The notes under the pieces are model-generated. The model was given only the letters and a program-made list of their open reading frames with translations, was not told the DNA's origin and ran no database searches. Below are positions 52,279 through 62,650 of a stretch of DNA of 64,000 nucleotides, one piece after another. The stretch comes from Kalmusia sp. IMI 367209. Its lineage: Eukaryota; Ascomycota; Dothideomycetes; Pleosporales; Didymosphaeriaceae. Position numbers and translations under genes: made by a program. The stretch is taken from NCBI GenBank assembly GCA_027946365.1, contig JAPEUQ010000002.1:1426001-1490000 (forward strand), given 5' to 3'. Numbering within the stretch: position 1 is the first letter of the stretch; the number at the start of each line of letters is the position of its first letter.

Positions 52279-52845
52279 AGTTGCAACTACTCGGCAGTGA
52301 ACTTAGAGAAATAACGCGCGGAGTTGCGCCGGAGGTGGAGGTGCAGGTCGTGTCCGGGTCGAGCGAGTGAACGTGGTGGGGTGTGTTTGCGATGGGTGCA
52401 AACGCATTAGGAGAGCGGTAGGACGCGGTAGTGGTCTCGGGAGGCAGCCAAGTTTGCGGAGACGCGGCGCATGGCTGTAGAGGCAATTGCGCGCATTCAA
52501 CGAAGGTGTGGAAGCTATCCAGCCAAACCATGACGAAGTGTGGGTCCGTGCTGCCTTTCCCCACGACTCAGTCTCAGCACTGGCTGCCTTCACTCTCCGC
52601 TCCAAGCTTATTTCTCACCTAGAATGCCAACACCAGACAAATAGAGACGCCTTGTAGACTGATTTACTCTAGAACATGTTATACATGAATAGACCTATGG
52701 CAGATTTGTCTTGTGACAACGTCCGTCCGCCATGCTTATAAAGATTATACAATATCCGACATAACTATTATACAAAGGTTACACATACTGTACATTTGTG
52801 CGCTTACCATCCGCGCAGTTTTGGGGTATCATGTACGTGTGTGTA
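52279..52845. other. Intergenic, no gene seen
   Basis: About 570 bp between two minus-strand genes. AT-rich near 52700-52800, the likely 3' flank of PET127. No supported ORF. Confidence 0.35.
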
Positions 52846-55395
52846 TCAGCTAGTGCTTTCTGCCTGGACCTGCGACCCAGGACCAAGCGGCTGGTACACC
52901 TGCTGCTCCACTTGCGCTGCCAACGCGTCCTGCTCGTCTCGCCACTTTCTACCCCTGACGCTAAATCTCTTAATCACCTCTCGATACTTCTCCATTCGTG
53001 CCTTGCGATCCTCTCTATCTCGCTCCTCCCCAATGAGATCGTTGCGCTTCGACTTCACCTTTTCGTACAGCGCCCAACGGTCCTCCTCGTTCAACTCTCG
53101 AATGTGATACTCGATCGTCCACGCATCTCCTGATTCAATCGATTCCGGCCTATTCACATATGACCCGTTGACCCTGTGGCGGACTGCCAGCGTCCATCCC
53201 ATTAAGGGTCCGGTTGGAGTTGGGGGTATATCGGCAGTCCGTGCGCCCTCTGTCGAGGCCTCTTCGACTTCCTCTGAAGGTGCTTCGCTTGATTCTGCTG
53301 GCAGATCCTGGTCGATGCCTTCGCCTTCATGAGCCTGCCCATCTTCCTCCTCCGCCACCTCTTTGTCCTGTCCACTAACTTCTTCATCTACACGATCTTG
53401 TATCTCGTGCCATTCCTTTTGAATTTCTGGGTCATCTTTTCCAATGCCCACAATGTCTCGTGCGAATGCTTTGTGTGCTTCTTGGTTTTGATTTTGTATT
53501 TCATCAGCTCGCTCCTCCGTTACGGGCTCAGCAAAAATGTACATGAAAGGCGGGTTCCCACGGGCGCTCTTGTGGGAGTGGAAATGCAAATGCAGTGTCT
53601 GTTGTGCGTCAGAACGAAGGAGTAAAGTGAGATTGTGTGCCATAAGAGCTCTTACCGTCTCGGGAAACTTCTCGATGGCTTTTTGGATCAATTCATCCAA
53701 CAAACTAATGCTGAGTTTGAACTCTTGATCGCCAAGGCATGTGTCCTTCTGGCCATGAAGGACATGATCCATATCCGGTAGGCTGAGATATTGGAACCCG
53801 AAAATGCGTTCAATGTTGTGATATGCAACGAAAATGCCGTCCATACGACCCATTCGGACTTGTAAAGAGTACTTCAACATTGTTGCTCTTGTCATGTCGT
53901 AGAATTCGCGCTCGAAAGATTCCCACTCGCCATGGTCGTAGCGAAGTTGGTAACCTTTGCCACTTTCGTATTCTTCGTGATTCATGCGAATCGACACCAC
54001 GGCACGTGTTTTCAAGTCAAAGACGCCGGATCCAGGCAAGCGTGGGTCATGCGCGTCTAGCTGGGAGCGCATGAGAAAATTTCCAAGCTTGGAGTAATGA
54101 TAACACCGCGCTGATTGGTCTTCGCCAGGAGTCTCATCAGTGCTGGAGCGACGATACCGTTCAAACTCCTGGCGCTCAACAGTCAAAAGCTTTTCAAGAG
54201 AATGGCCCAGCCAGCTCATGATGTTTGGTTTGTCGTATGCTTTATCAGCATCAATGGCGTAAATTCCGTCCTTCCACCGAAGAAAGATGGCGCTTGGTCC
54301 CTCCGTGATTTTGGAAAACTTGTCGCTTGGGCTTGGAAACTTTCGCGACAGCATCTCATGGTTTAACGGGCGGAAGTTCGACAGCAGGAAATGGAAATGC
54401 TGCAGAACACCAGACATGCTCGAGGTCGAGCCTGTAAACTTGGTGCCCATACGCTGAGTGAGAGCCAGGAGCTCTTCGTCTTTGGATGAAGTTTTGTATT
54501 CGCTTAAAGCAGAAAAGTCAAATTCGTCAACAGACATGATCTTTTCAAGGTATGGGTCGAAGTTGTATACATGTGAGCGCGGATCTTGGAGACGATAGAC
54601 ACCGGGGTTGAAGAGAACGCGGTCTAGGCCGTACGAGAGCATCGGAACGAGGGGCACCTCGACGTCGACCGCCTCGAAATCTAATTCTTCGGGTGTAAGC
54701 AGTTTTATGTCGAGCTTTTCCAAGTCTTCTGGCGTCTGGAGCATTCTTTTCATGCCCTTGCCTTTCTTTGTTCCCTTGAGGGCTTCCTCCAAGCTCATGC
54801 CTTCAGGAGAAGCATCCTTCAAGCTCGTGCTTTCAGAAAATGACTCTTCCGAGCTCTTACCTTTGGAAGAAAGTCGCCGAGATGGCTTGGCCTTGGACTC
54901 TTTGCTTGCAACAGCCGCCTTTTCTGCCTCCTCGATTTCTCTGTTTCTTTGTTGTATCAAATCGATGTCCTTTCGCATTTCCGCGATTTTCTGTTTGACT
55001 ATACTGCTAGACTCATCCAACGACGACATGACTCGACGCATACGTAGACGTCGCGGTGTGACCGAACGTGATTTGGCCTTCCGGGCGGCCCTGTCGACGC
55101 CTTTGTTGCCATCCTTCGTGTCTTCGCGCTTCTTGCGGCTGCCTTTCTTGCCCTCCTTCTCCTTCTCCCTCTCCCTCTTTGCTCCCTGGTCTGAATCTGG
55201 GCCCGCCTCTGGATCTCTTTTCCTGTTGCCCTTCTTAACCTCTTTCTTGTCTCCCGACTCTACCCTCTGGTCCTTGGCAAGCCTGGCGGCGAAGGCAAAG
55301 CTGCGGGCAGCTTGTGGGAGATGACTATGTATCCATGGTGGGCGGCATAGAGGGGCTCGCAGTCGCAGAGGCGTCGGGAGCGAGCATCGGTGCAT
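52846..55395 (-). CDS. pet127: Mitochondrial mRNA-processing factor Pet127, 2 exons, about 830 aa
   Basis: The reading frame is open from 55395 to 52846 (849 codons if unspliced). A 57-nt intron at 53599-53655 with GTAAGA donor and CAACAG acceptor is likely, giving 830 residues and the conserved join ET-TLHLHFHSHKSA. The N-terminus has an Arg-rich mitochondrial-type presequence (MHRCSLPTPLRLRAPLCRPP). A charged spacer rich in KKGNRKRDPE-type repeats follows. The Pet127 domain includes ILLTPEELDFEAVDVEVPLV-type text (seen as LLTPEELDFEAVDVEVPL), then SYGLDRVLFNPGVYRL, then AIFLRWKDGIYAIDADKAYD and HYSKLGNFLMRSQLDAHDPR. Pet127 controls 5' processing of mitochondrial transcripts at the inner membrane. 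Divergent from the PH-LRR gene with about 630 bp between. Confidence 0.92.
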   Translation of the reverse strand: MHRCSLPTPLRLRAPLCRPPWIHSHLPQAARSFAFAARLAKDQRVESGDKKEVKKGNRKRDPEAGPDSDQGAKREREKEKEGKKGSRKKREDTKDGNKGVDRAARKAKSRSVTPRRLRMRRVMSSLDESSSIVKQKIAEMRKDIDLIQQRNREIEEAEKAAVASKESKAKPSRRLSSKGKSSEESFSESTSLKDASPEGMSLEEALKGTKKGKGMKRMLQTPEDLEKLDIKLLTPEELDFEAVDVEVPLVPMLSYGLDRVLFNPGVYRLQDPRSHVYNFDPYLEKIMSVDEFDFSALSEYKTSSKDEELLALTQRMGTKFTGSTSSMSGVLQHFHFLLSNFRPLNHEMLSRKFPSPSDKFSKITEGPSAIFLRWKDGIYAIDADKAYDKPNIMSWLGHSLEKLLTVERQEFERYRRSSTDETPGEDQSARCYHYSKLGNFLMRSQLDAHDPRLPGSGVFDLKTRAVVSIRMNHEEYESGKGYQLRYDHGEWESFEREFYDMTRATMLKYSLQVRMGRMDGIFVAYHNIERIFGFQYLSLPDMDHVLHGQKDTCLGDQEFKLSISLLDELIQKAIEKFPETVRALMAHNLTLLLRSDAQQTLHLHFHSHKSARGNPPFMYIFAEPVTEERADEIQNQNQEAHKAFARDIVGIGKDDPEIQKEWHEIQDRVDEEVSGQDKEVAEEEDGQAHEGEGIDQDLPAESSEAPSEEVEEASTEGARTADIPPTPTGPLMGWTLAVRHRVNGSYVNRPESIESGDAWTIEYHIRELNEEDRWALYEKVKSKRNDLIGEERDREDRKARMEKYREVIKRFSVRGRKWRDEQDALAAQVEQQVYQPLGPGSQVQAESTS

Positions 55396-56022
55396 CGAGG
55401 AGACGGGCAGGAAATCGCAATGGATGGCGCTGGCAGGCGCGTCTCAGCGCGCCTGCATTCCGTAACTTTTTGTCGGCCAATAGCTCCTCCGCGCTCCGAT
55501 GTGGATCCGGCCCTAGCCGCGGCAGGAAGCGAAGGAGTAGCGATAGAGCGATTGCGATCGGCGCATAATTACGTAGCTTTCCTGTAACGGCCCGGGCATT
55601 GCAGTGCTCTGCAGTGCCATTCATCAGGCCAACTGCGGGCTGGCGTGGCAAGAGCCAGGTTGCTGGATCCGTGTCCGTGGTCCACGGCGGAAGCGACTGG
55701 CTAAGCTCGTGAACAACGGCGTCCTTTGGTACTTTCGCAGTTGATACACGCGCGCGCTCACTCCCACCGGGCCTGCGCCGCGTACGCCCCTCTTGAGTTA
55801 TTTCCAGCGGAGCATCCCAACTGCATCCGCCGGCGCCGACGCATGTTCGACAGGCCCTGCGATAGGACTACAGGCGCGTGGCCGATTGGCCCTTCGTACT
55901 GCTCTAGCACCACCTCGACCTGCTCTCTCTCCCGTAGTGCCGCTACACCTTCGACCCGCGAGCCGTCCGCGGCATGAGCTGAAGCTTGCGAGGGGCGGCG
56001 CAGGCCTTCGCGGAAGCTCAAC
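55396..56022. promoter_or_regulatory. Divergent promoter region, PET127 / PH-LRR gene
   Basis: About 630 bp between divergent starts. GC-rich with overlapping frames on both strands; none has support. No clear control motif was recognised. Confidence 0.35.
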
Positions 56023-59000
56023 ATGTCTAGCACGTCCAGCAAACGCCGCAGCTTCTTCGCGCGTACCTCTTTCGCTGGGCTCGGAGGGTCGCAGAGCAGC
56101 AAAGACGACGACACAGAGCCGGCGAACCTGCTCAGGAAGCGGCGCACCGCCTCGCTCCGGACGAACCTCTCCACTGCCACATCGCAGCTGGCTGACGACG
56201 ACACGCTCGATGCACAAACGCTAGGAGGAAGTCCCACGCTGCGGCCTCCCGCGTCGCGTGGGACCGGCAATCGCAATCCAGTGTTCGGCTCTCTGAAAGG
56301 CTTCCGCCTTCCAGACGAGAACGAGGAGTCCATTGCCACGACCTTCTCGCGTGCTCGTACGCTGTCAAATAATTGGACTCCGCCCGAGGATCCCCAGAGC
56401 AACCGCCAGCCACTGCTCCATGGAGAGGTGCAGACAAGCAGCTCCATGTTTCGAAAGAAGAAGGAGTACCTGGTGCTCACAGACACGCATTTGATCCGAT
56501 TTAAAAGCTATCAGAAAGCTGCGGAGGCCTTTACGATGTATGTTTTTCTGGCAACAAGCTCCCAGGTTCAAGACAGCAAAAGTGGCATTCCCGGATTGGA
56601 GGTGGTGCATACAGATGGCATATTGAGACCCTCACCGTTCGGAATGTCAATTGGTCTGTCCTCATCCTCTCTACTGCTCGAACTAACGATCACAGTGTAC
56701 CCCCTGCCTACAATCGTACATCCTCGTATCGACACAGCCAGAGCCCTTCCACTGGATCATCCCACGAACCTCAGTCACTTGCGTCCGATCATTCCGGCGA
56801 TCGTGACTTAGGCACTCCTCTACGCCAAATTGTAGCAGTGTTCCAACAGGACGACGGAAGACCTCATTTTGCTTTCGAAGTATTCTACTTAGACGATGAA
56901 ATTAATCAAGCCTCGTCCATGACTCTTCAATTCGGCGACCCCGACGAGATGCAAACGTGGCTTGCAAAAATCCGCGAAGCCGCCAACCGCATCAGACTTG
57001 CGAATTCTAACCCACTTTCAGCTTATAATTCTCATCTGGCTGCCCGGGTCGTTGAAGCTGAGCGGGATTATGTCCCTCCCCATTATGCTATATACAAGAT
57101 TGTGCAACGTCCACATAGCAAAGGTGGTTCTCGAGCGTCATCTGATGACCTTCCCAAAGCTCTTGCGTCTGTTTGTTTCCTAGCGATAGGTGTTCACAAG
57201 GTCCATTTGATACCCCTTTTTTAAACCGGCTTCTCAACGAGCATCCAGTCCATCTCTACTCTCAAATAGCTCACAATCTTCTTACGGTATCCTCACGCTT
57301 ACAGAACTACGCGTGAACGAAATGGACGACACATTGGAACTCACTTTTCGCACACCTCTCAAGCGACCAAAAGTGCTTCACCTGGCATCGCTCGCTTCCC
57401 ACGACATTGCTGTGCGTCTGCGGTACGTGGAGGAAAATCTAAGGCCCGAATGGGAATCACGACCATACCAGTTCATCGTACCCGATCCTGTAAAGCATGA
57501 CATTCTCCGACAAGCCAGCCCCCACCCCATTGATCAGGACAGTCTCGACAGAACACTTATTGGATACTGCATCGCGTATGGTGTGCAACCGGAAAATATC
57601 CGTTACCAAGTCACATACCCGCCAGAAGACTCTCCTCGATTCGAGCTCCTGCGGACTGTTGGCCTTCGTCGAACCCACTACACAGCTCTCGAGCTGCTTG
57701 CAGTTATGCGTTCACTACGATATAACGAAAATTTTGGTGGGATTTCGTTCAAAGACGTTTCACTAGATGTTCTCAACGGCCTTAAAGACGAGTTTGGTGA
57801 TGAGCACGTCTGCACCAAAACCAAACGAGGAACATTACTACGTCTAGACGTGGAGGAACTCGGGCGGTCATGCTTGCTCGTCCAAGAAATTCGAGCTTTA
57901 GCCGCTACGAGTCGGAAACTCAGACGGCTAGACTTTTCCACGTGCATCACAAGAAAGCCTAGAGACGATTTAGCATCCACATCGAAGGCAAGGGATGTCG
58001 GCTGCGGTATCGTTGAAGCTCTCTTTCCCCTTTGCAAATATCAGTCAACTAACGTTGACTGGATTGCATTGAACAACATCCATCTTGGGGAAACAGATCT
58101 CGACTATCTGATAGCTGCAGCTGTTGAGCGATCTTGTCACCTCCGCGCTCTGGAGTTGAGTGGGTGCGGGCTCACGGACCGCACGCTTTCCCTCATCCTA
58201 GATGCACTTCGTCCTCAAGAGAACACATTGGAAGCTCTTGACCTTTCGTCCAATCCGTTCCGTATTTCTCCGACAATATTCGACTCTCAGATCGGAGTGT
58301 TTGGGTATCTCACTAAGCTCAATCTTTCTAATGTAGCGCGAACTTCTGGCGACGAACCTCTAATAACTGTTGAAACTTTCCAAGCATGGAGACTTCAAGA
58401 GCTGATTTTGAGTGGAACTTCCCCTGAATAAAGCAACAGTCGATGCCATAGCAAGGTAAGCACGAGCTCTTCTTCCTTATGATAGTATATTACATCGATA
58501 CGAGATCAGTTTCTGGTGGTCTAGTCTTATCCATGATACATATATTCGTCGCCTGGCTGTTCCTGTTATTCGATATACTGTCTACTTTACTAATAACCCT
58601 TCCAGTTATCTCGTAAATTACAAACAGTCTGCAGCCCTTCGGGAGCTTCGACTAGACCATTGCTATCTCACGGGGGATTCGATTGCGTTTCTACTGCATT
58701 CCATGAGCGAAACGCCTGGAAAAGCTCGCCAACTTCATTTCGATGTCAGCGAGAATTACATAGAGCGTGGTCTCCGAAAGCTCACTAGAGCTATCGCAGA
58801 TGGCGCAACACCATCAAGCTTAACCATCCGCTTAATCGAATTCGAAGAAGAAGCGGACTTTCGGCAACTAATTCTAGCCTTCGCTCGAAATAACACAATC
58901 CGACACCTGGACATTTCTCGCGCCTCATTACCGAGCGATGCATCCGAAGAAACTTGTCAAGCGTTGGAGCATATGTTCGCCGATAATAGAACGCTAGAAT

Positions 59001-59873
59001 GGCTTGATATGTCGGGTGAGGACTCTCGCCTCGAGACTACCAAATTAGGCGTAGGCATAAATCGTGCACTGCGAGGTCTTCAGAGAAACCGCAAGTTGCG
59101 GGTTCTACTCATCAAATGTGAGGGGCTTTCCATTCCTTTGGTCTCCTCCCAATATGAAAATCCATGACTAACTGTCACTAGATCAGAAGCTTGGACTTCA
59201 AGGTGCCAATACCTTGGCCGATGTTCTGAAAGTCAACACCACGCTAGAGCAACTCTACTGTGAGAACAACGGCATCCCACTACAGGGGTTCACTGATCTG
59301 GTCAATGCGTTGCATCGGAACACTACGTTACTCCATTTACCATCCATGGATGAAAGCAGACAGCTCGCGCTCAAGACGACGGAAGATCAGGTCAAGCAAA
59401 TAAGGGATGAAGCAACAACACAACCACAAAGCAGACCGTATACTAGATCACCTTCTGTTCGTCATAGAATCGCCGACAGGGTCCACGGTCGAGCAGCAAG
59501 AGAAAAGACATTGCCTATGGGCCTATCGGATCAGGATATCAAAGCTGCACTAAGCCTAGTGGATGAGAGCTGGGAAAGGCAGGAGTACCGCCTTCAGCAA
59601 TACCTACAGCGCAACTACAACCTTGTTAACGGCATACCGACCGCTTTGGACGTTGACGACGAAGAGTTCGAGAGGCCTGATACTGCCACGAGTTTAGGCA
59701 AACTTGTGGAAAAAGTAAAAATTGACAGCACACCGACCACTGAGAAGGATCTACAGCTCGGCGTCGCTCCGAAACAATCTGCGCGTCACAGAGCTAACTC
59801 GTTCGAGAAGGAAATAGAAATGTCCTTTTCGGAGAATCGGAACGCTTGGTCCAGGCCTCGACTCCCAAGCTAG
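56023..59873 (+). CDS. PH-domain and leucine-rich-repeat protein, two single-base frame breaks
   Basis: The gene runs in order through several frames. N-terminus: Ser/Thr/Arg-rich, then a PH-like domain beginning at FRKKKEYLVLTDTHLIRFKS. After an intron ending CACAG at 56695 the PH part goes on (IVAVFQQDDGRPHFAFEVFY, then SMTLQFGDPDEMQTWLAKI). Near 57218-57224 the frame ends HLIPLF at a T6 run; one base fewer continues into KPASQ and ELRVNEMDDTLELTF. A long LRR region follows (LRALELSGCGLTDRTLSLIL, then LEALDLSSNPFRISPTIF), to LSGTS at 58425. There a C4 run again shifts frame by one base into LNKATVDAIA. Introns with GTAAGC and GTGAGG donors lead to more LRRs (TIRHLDISRA, TLEWLDMSG) and a charged tail. 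The PH-then-LRR order recalls CARMIL-type actin regulators, but the match is only in layout. Confidence 0.7.
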
Positions 59874-62054
59874 TTTCATCCTTTACGTTTCTGAAATACA
59901 TCCGCGCCTTATTTGCGCAACCGATTCTACGCTTTTCCAACTTGATTTTCATATCTCAAAAGTTGAGATTTATTTGTCTTGTATAGAGTTGCATTTGCAT
60001 GGAGCGACGGTGGATACACTGCTTTCACTTGATTCCATTTGATATTATTTAGTCCAATTTGGGTTCAGGCATATACAAGGGAACCCGTAGCATATACCAT
60101 TGTACGGACTTCGAGTTCTCAAGCAACGATTATGATCTAGGAAGGGGTGCGACACCATATTCGAGCTTCTCTGGGAGCTTTCTTCGAAGTATATACGTCT
60201 TGATACAGGGTTGAGCGCGGTCTTGCGAGCTGTTAGGTGATACCATGTCGATATAGACAGCTGCATTGTGCGAGCATGAGCGGAAACTCCTGGTGATTAT
60301 TCCAATGAAGCTATAGGGTCCTCTTTGACGTGATTGATGTTCTGCACGACATGCATCTTTCAAGATGCTTGCGTTGGACTATCACGTAACGCATGTTTAG
60401 GATATCATTTGAAACTCTTTTCGTTTTTAAAGTTGAACTTGGTTTGCATGGTTTAGTGACTCTAAAGCATCAACGGATGTGAGTCGTCTGGGAAACCGCA
60501 CTCGCTCTACAAGTTCAATTGTGATTGGGCCCGTCCGCTTACGTTGGTTATGACCAGTCTTATCTACAACAGGCACGAGTATCAAAGATGTTGCCTCAAT
60601 TCAGAAGAATTGGAAATGGTGGATGCACCTTATCTTGCGAGGCTTCAAGGACCACTGGCTGCTAGTTGCTTATCCTGATCGATCTCCTCATCGTCCACGT
60701 CAGTGTAAAGACGCTATATTTTGCAGTTTGGGATTACTTGAGGTGCAACACTTTTGACGCGTCTCTGAAGAACGACGTGACTTCAAGTAGGTAAATGGCT
60801 GACACGAGCAGCGTTTTGAATTGCTCAGTTAGACGGGTTCACCGAAGGCGGCGCAGACGGAGAAACGTAAAATGCGATATGCGCCGGCTAGGCATCATTC
60901 CTGCATTACGATTGGTCAAGGATGGCGACAAGTCAGAGCCTATAGAAGTTGACATTACGACTCAACGACCACTGTCGTGTGGCAATAAGAGTGATACTGT
61001 ATGTAAAAGAGTCATGAAATGAGAAGACGATCAGCTAAGCACCGTTGATAAATCTACAAGACTATCCCCCAACTATGAGAGATTGCGAAAGTCTAGACTT
61101 CGAGTATATATACTAGGTCTCCCCTTCTACTCGTACACTTCGTATACGTACTAGCATTCTCTCTAGCTAACTTTCGTCACTAGTTCTATCTAGTTACTAC
61201 TTCTTTCTAGTTCTACTTCTTTCCAGTTACTACTTCTTTCCAGTTACTACTTCTTTCCAGTTACTACTTCTTTCCAGTTACTACTTCTTTCCAGTTACTA
61301 CTTCTTTCCAGTTACTACTTCTTTCCAGTTACTACTTCTTTCCAGTTACTATACACTAACTTAAGCTCTGCCTACTGCGACCTATGTAATCCAGATTCCT
61401 GGCCGTTGAACTAATAGTTTGTGAATTTTCTGAAGGAGTTGTAATAGGGGGTGTCGCCCGACTACGAAAATGTTCTTCGAAACCTTGAGGATGAGATGGG
61501 AAACATCAATGTTGGATCTACTTTGGGCGGATCTACTTGAAAGCGCCAGAGGAAAAGAATTAAAAGTTAAGCTGTAAGAGATCATCTCATCACACGTACT
61601 CATTAACAAGGGAGTTCTCCTGACGCGGGATCTTTGCTGTTACTACATATTTGGTGGAACCTGACTGAAGCCCAAACCCCAACACCTACCCACACACGCC
61701 ATACACGGAAAAAGAAAAGGCAAAGCAGCAGAAACCCTATCCCGCCGATACCCTCCACCAGCCGAATCCGTCAAATAACAAACAATCGCACACATATTGC
61801 GCTCACCGCAGAAAGAAGAATCTCGCCAGAACAGACAACGGCCTCGAATATTGTTGCTAATACCTGCCATTGGGCATCATATCTTTTCCTTCCTTGCCGA
61901 TGACGTTTACAACGCCGCCCTTCTTGTAGAAGTAGGCTCCAAAAGGGCATTCACTGCAGGCTAGGCGTTTTCGCACCTGGTGGCCGATGAGACGGCGTCG
62001 AGGCAGCACCACCTTTTGAGGGACCGGTGTGCCATCTAGTGCCCGTCAGAGGGA
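59874..62054. other. Large intergenic region with a minisatellite
   Basis: About 2.2 kb between the PH-LRR gene and the H2A.Z gene. Contains the 17-bp tandem repeat at 61194-61351. AT-rich around 61060-61160. The 75-codon frame at 60795-61022 is Arg-rich and unrecognised. Confidence 0.4.
61194..61351. repeat. 17-bp minisatellite
   Basis: Seven perfect copies of a 17-base unit (TTACTACTTCTTTCCAG) run from 61227 to 61345. One variant copy (61194-61210, ending TCTAG) and one 16-base copy (61211-61226) lie upstream, and a partial copy (TTACTA) lies downstream. Strong pyrimidine bias on the plus strand. The perfect core with decayed edges is what recent array expansion looks like. Confidence 0.95.
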
Positions 62055-62650
62055 CTACTGTTCAAGAGGCTTCACGCCCTTCTTCTTCTGCTCGACCTTG
62101 AGCAGCAATGCGCGGTTGATGTGTGGCAGCACACCTCCGAAGGCGATGGTTGCGCGGATAAGCGTGTCAAGCTCCTCGTCGCCGCGAATAGCGAGCTGCA
62201 GATGGCGCGGCGTAATGCGCTTGACCTTGAGATCCTTGGCGGCGTTGCCCGCTAGCTCGAGGACTTCGGCAGTCAGGTATTCAAGGACGGCGGTCAGGTA
62301 GATGGAAGCTTTGGCGCCGATGCGCGTCTTCTGGCGGGTGATGGTTCGGAGATGGCGCTTTATACGACCGCAGGGGAACTGTGAAGTGATGTGAGCGCGG
62401 GCGCAGTACTGCAGGGCGCGGCGCATCGAAGGACGGAAGCCTTAATCGCGTTTGGAGGGGCTGCGGACGCGCGCATCGGATGCTTACCTGCAAGCCAGCC
62501 TTTGCCGAGTGCGATTTGGTCGTCTTGACGTGCGAATCGCCCTTTCCTCCTGTCTTGCCACCGGTTTTGCCTGTAACGCATCAGCTTCGGTGCGCTCTTT
62601 GTTGCGCGGGCGGGCAGCGGAATCAGGCGCGTACCTTTGCCGCCTGGCAT
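62055..62650 (-). CDS. htz1: Histone variant H2A.Z (Htz1), 3 exons, 140 aa
   Basis: Exons 62635-62650 (16 nt), 62488-62570 and 62055-62378 join in frame (phases 1, 0). The N-terminal tail is [14 protein letters not shown], followed by SHSAKAGLQ. The histone fold has [11 protein letters not shown], then [20 protein letters not shown], then [18 protein letters not shown] and the H2A.Z-type end [20 protein letters not shown]. The GDEELD acidic patch and the LPHIN (H2A has LPNIQ) mark it as H2A.Z and not canonical H2A. It replaces H2A in nucleosomes next to promoters, put in place by SWR1. The first exon is only 16 nt; without it the tail would be misread, and the unspliced frame starts with a false N-terminus. 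Confidence 0.95.

Noticed and set aside
54608..55324. 238-codon plus-strand frame opposite PET127
   Set aside because: Lies wholly inside the charged N-terminal part of PET127 and mirrors its codons.
60795..61022. 75-codon Arg-rich frame
   Set aside because: Short, basic, no neighbour or motif; within a repeat-bearing intergenic region.
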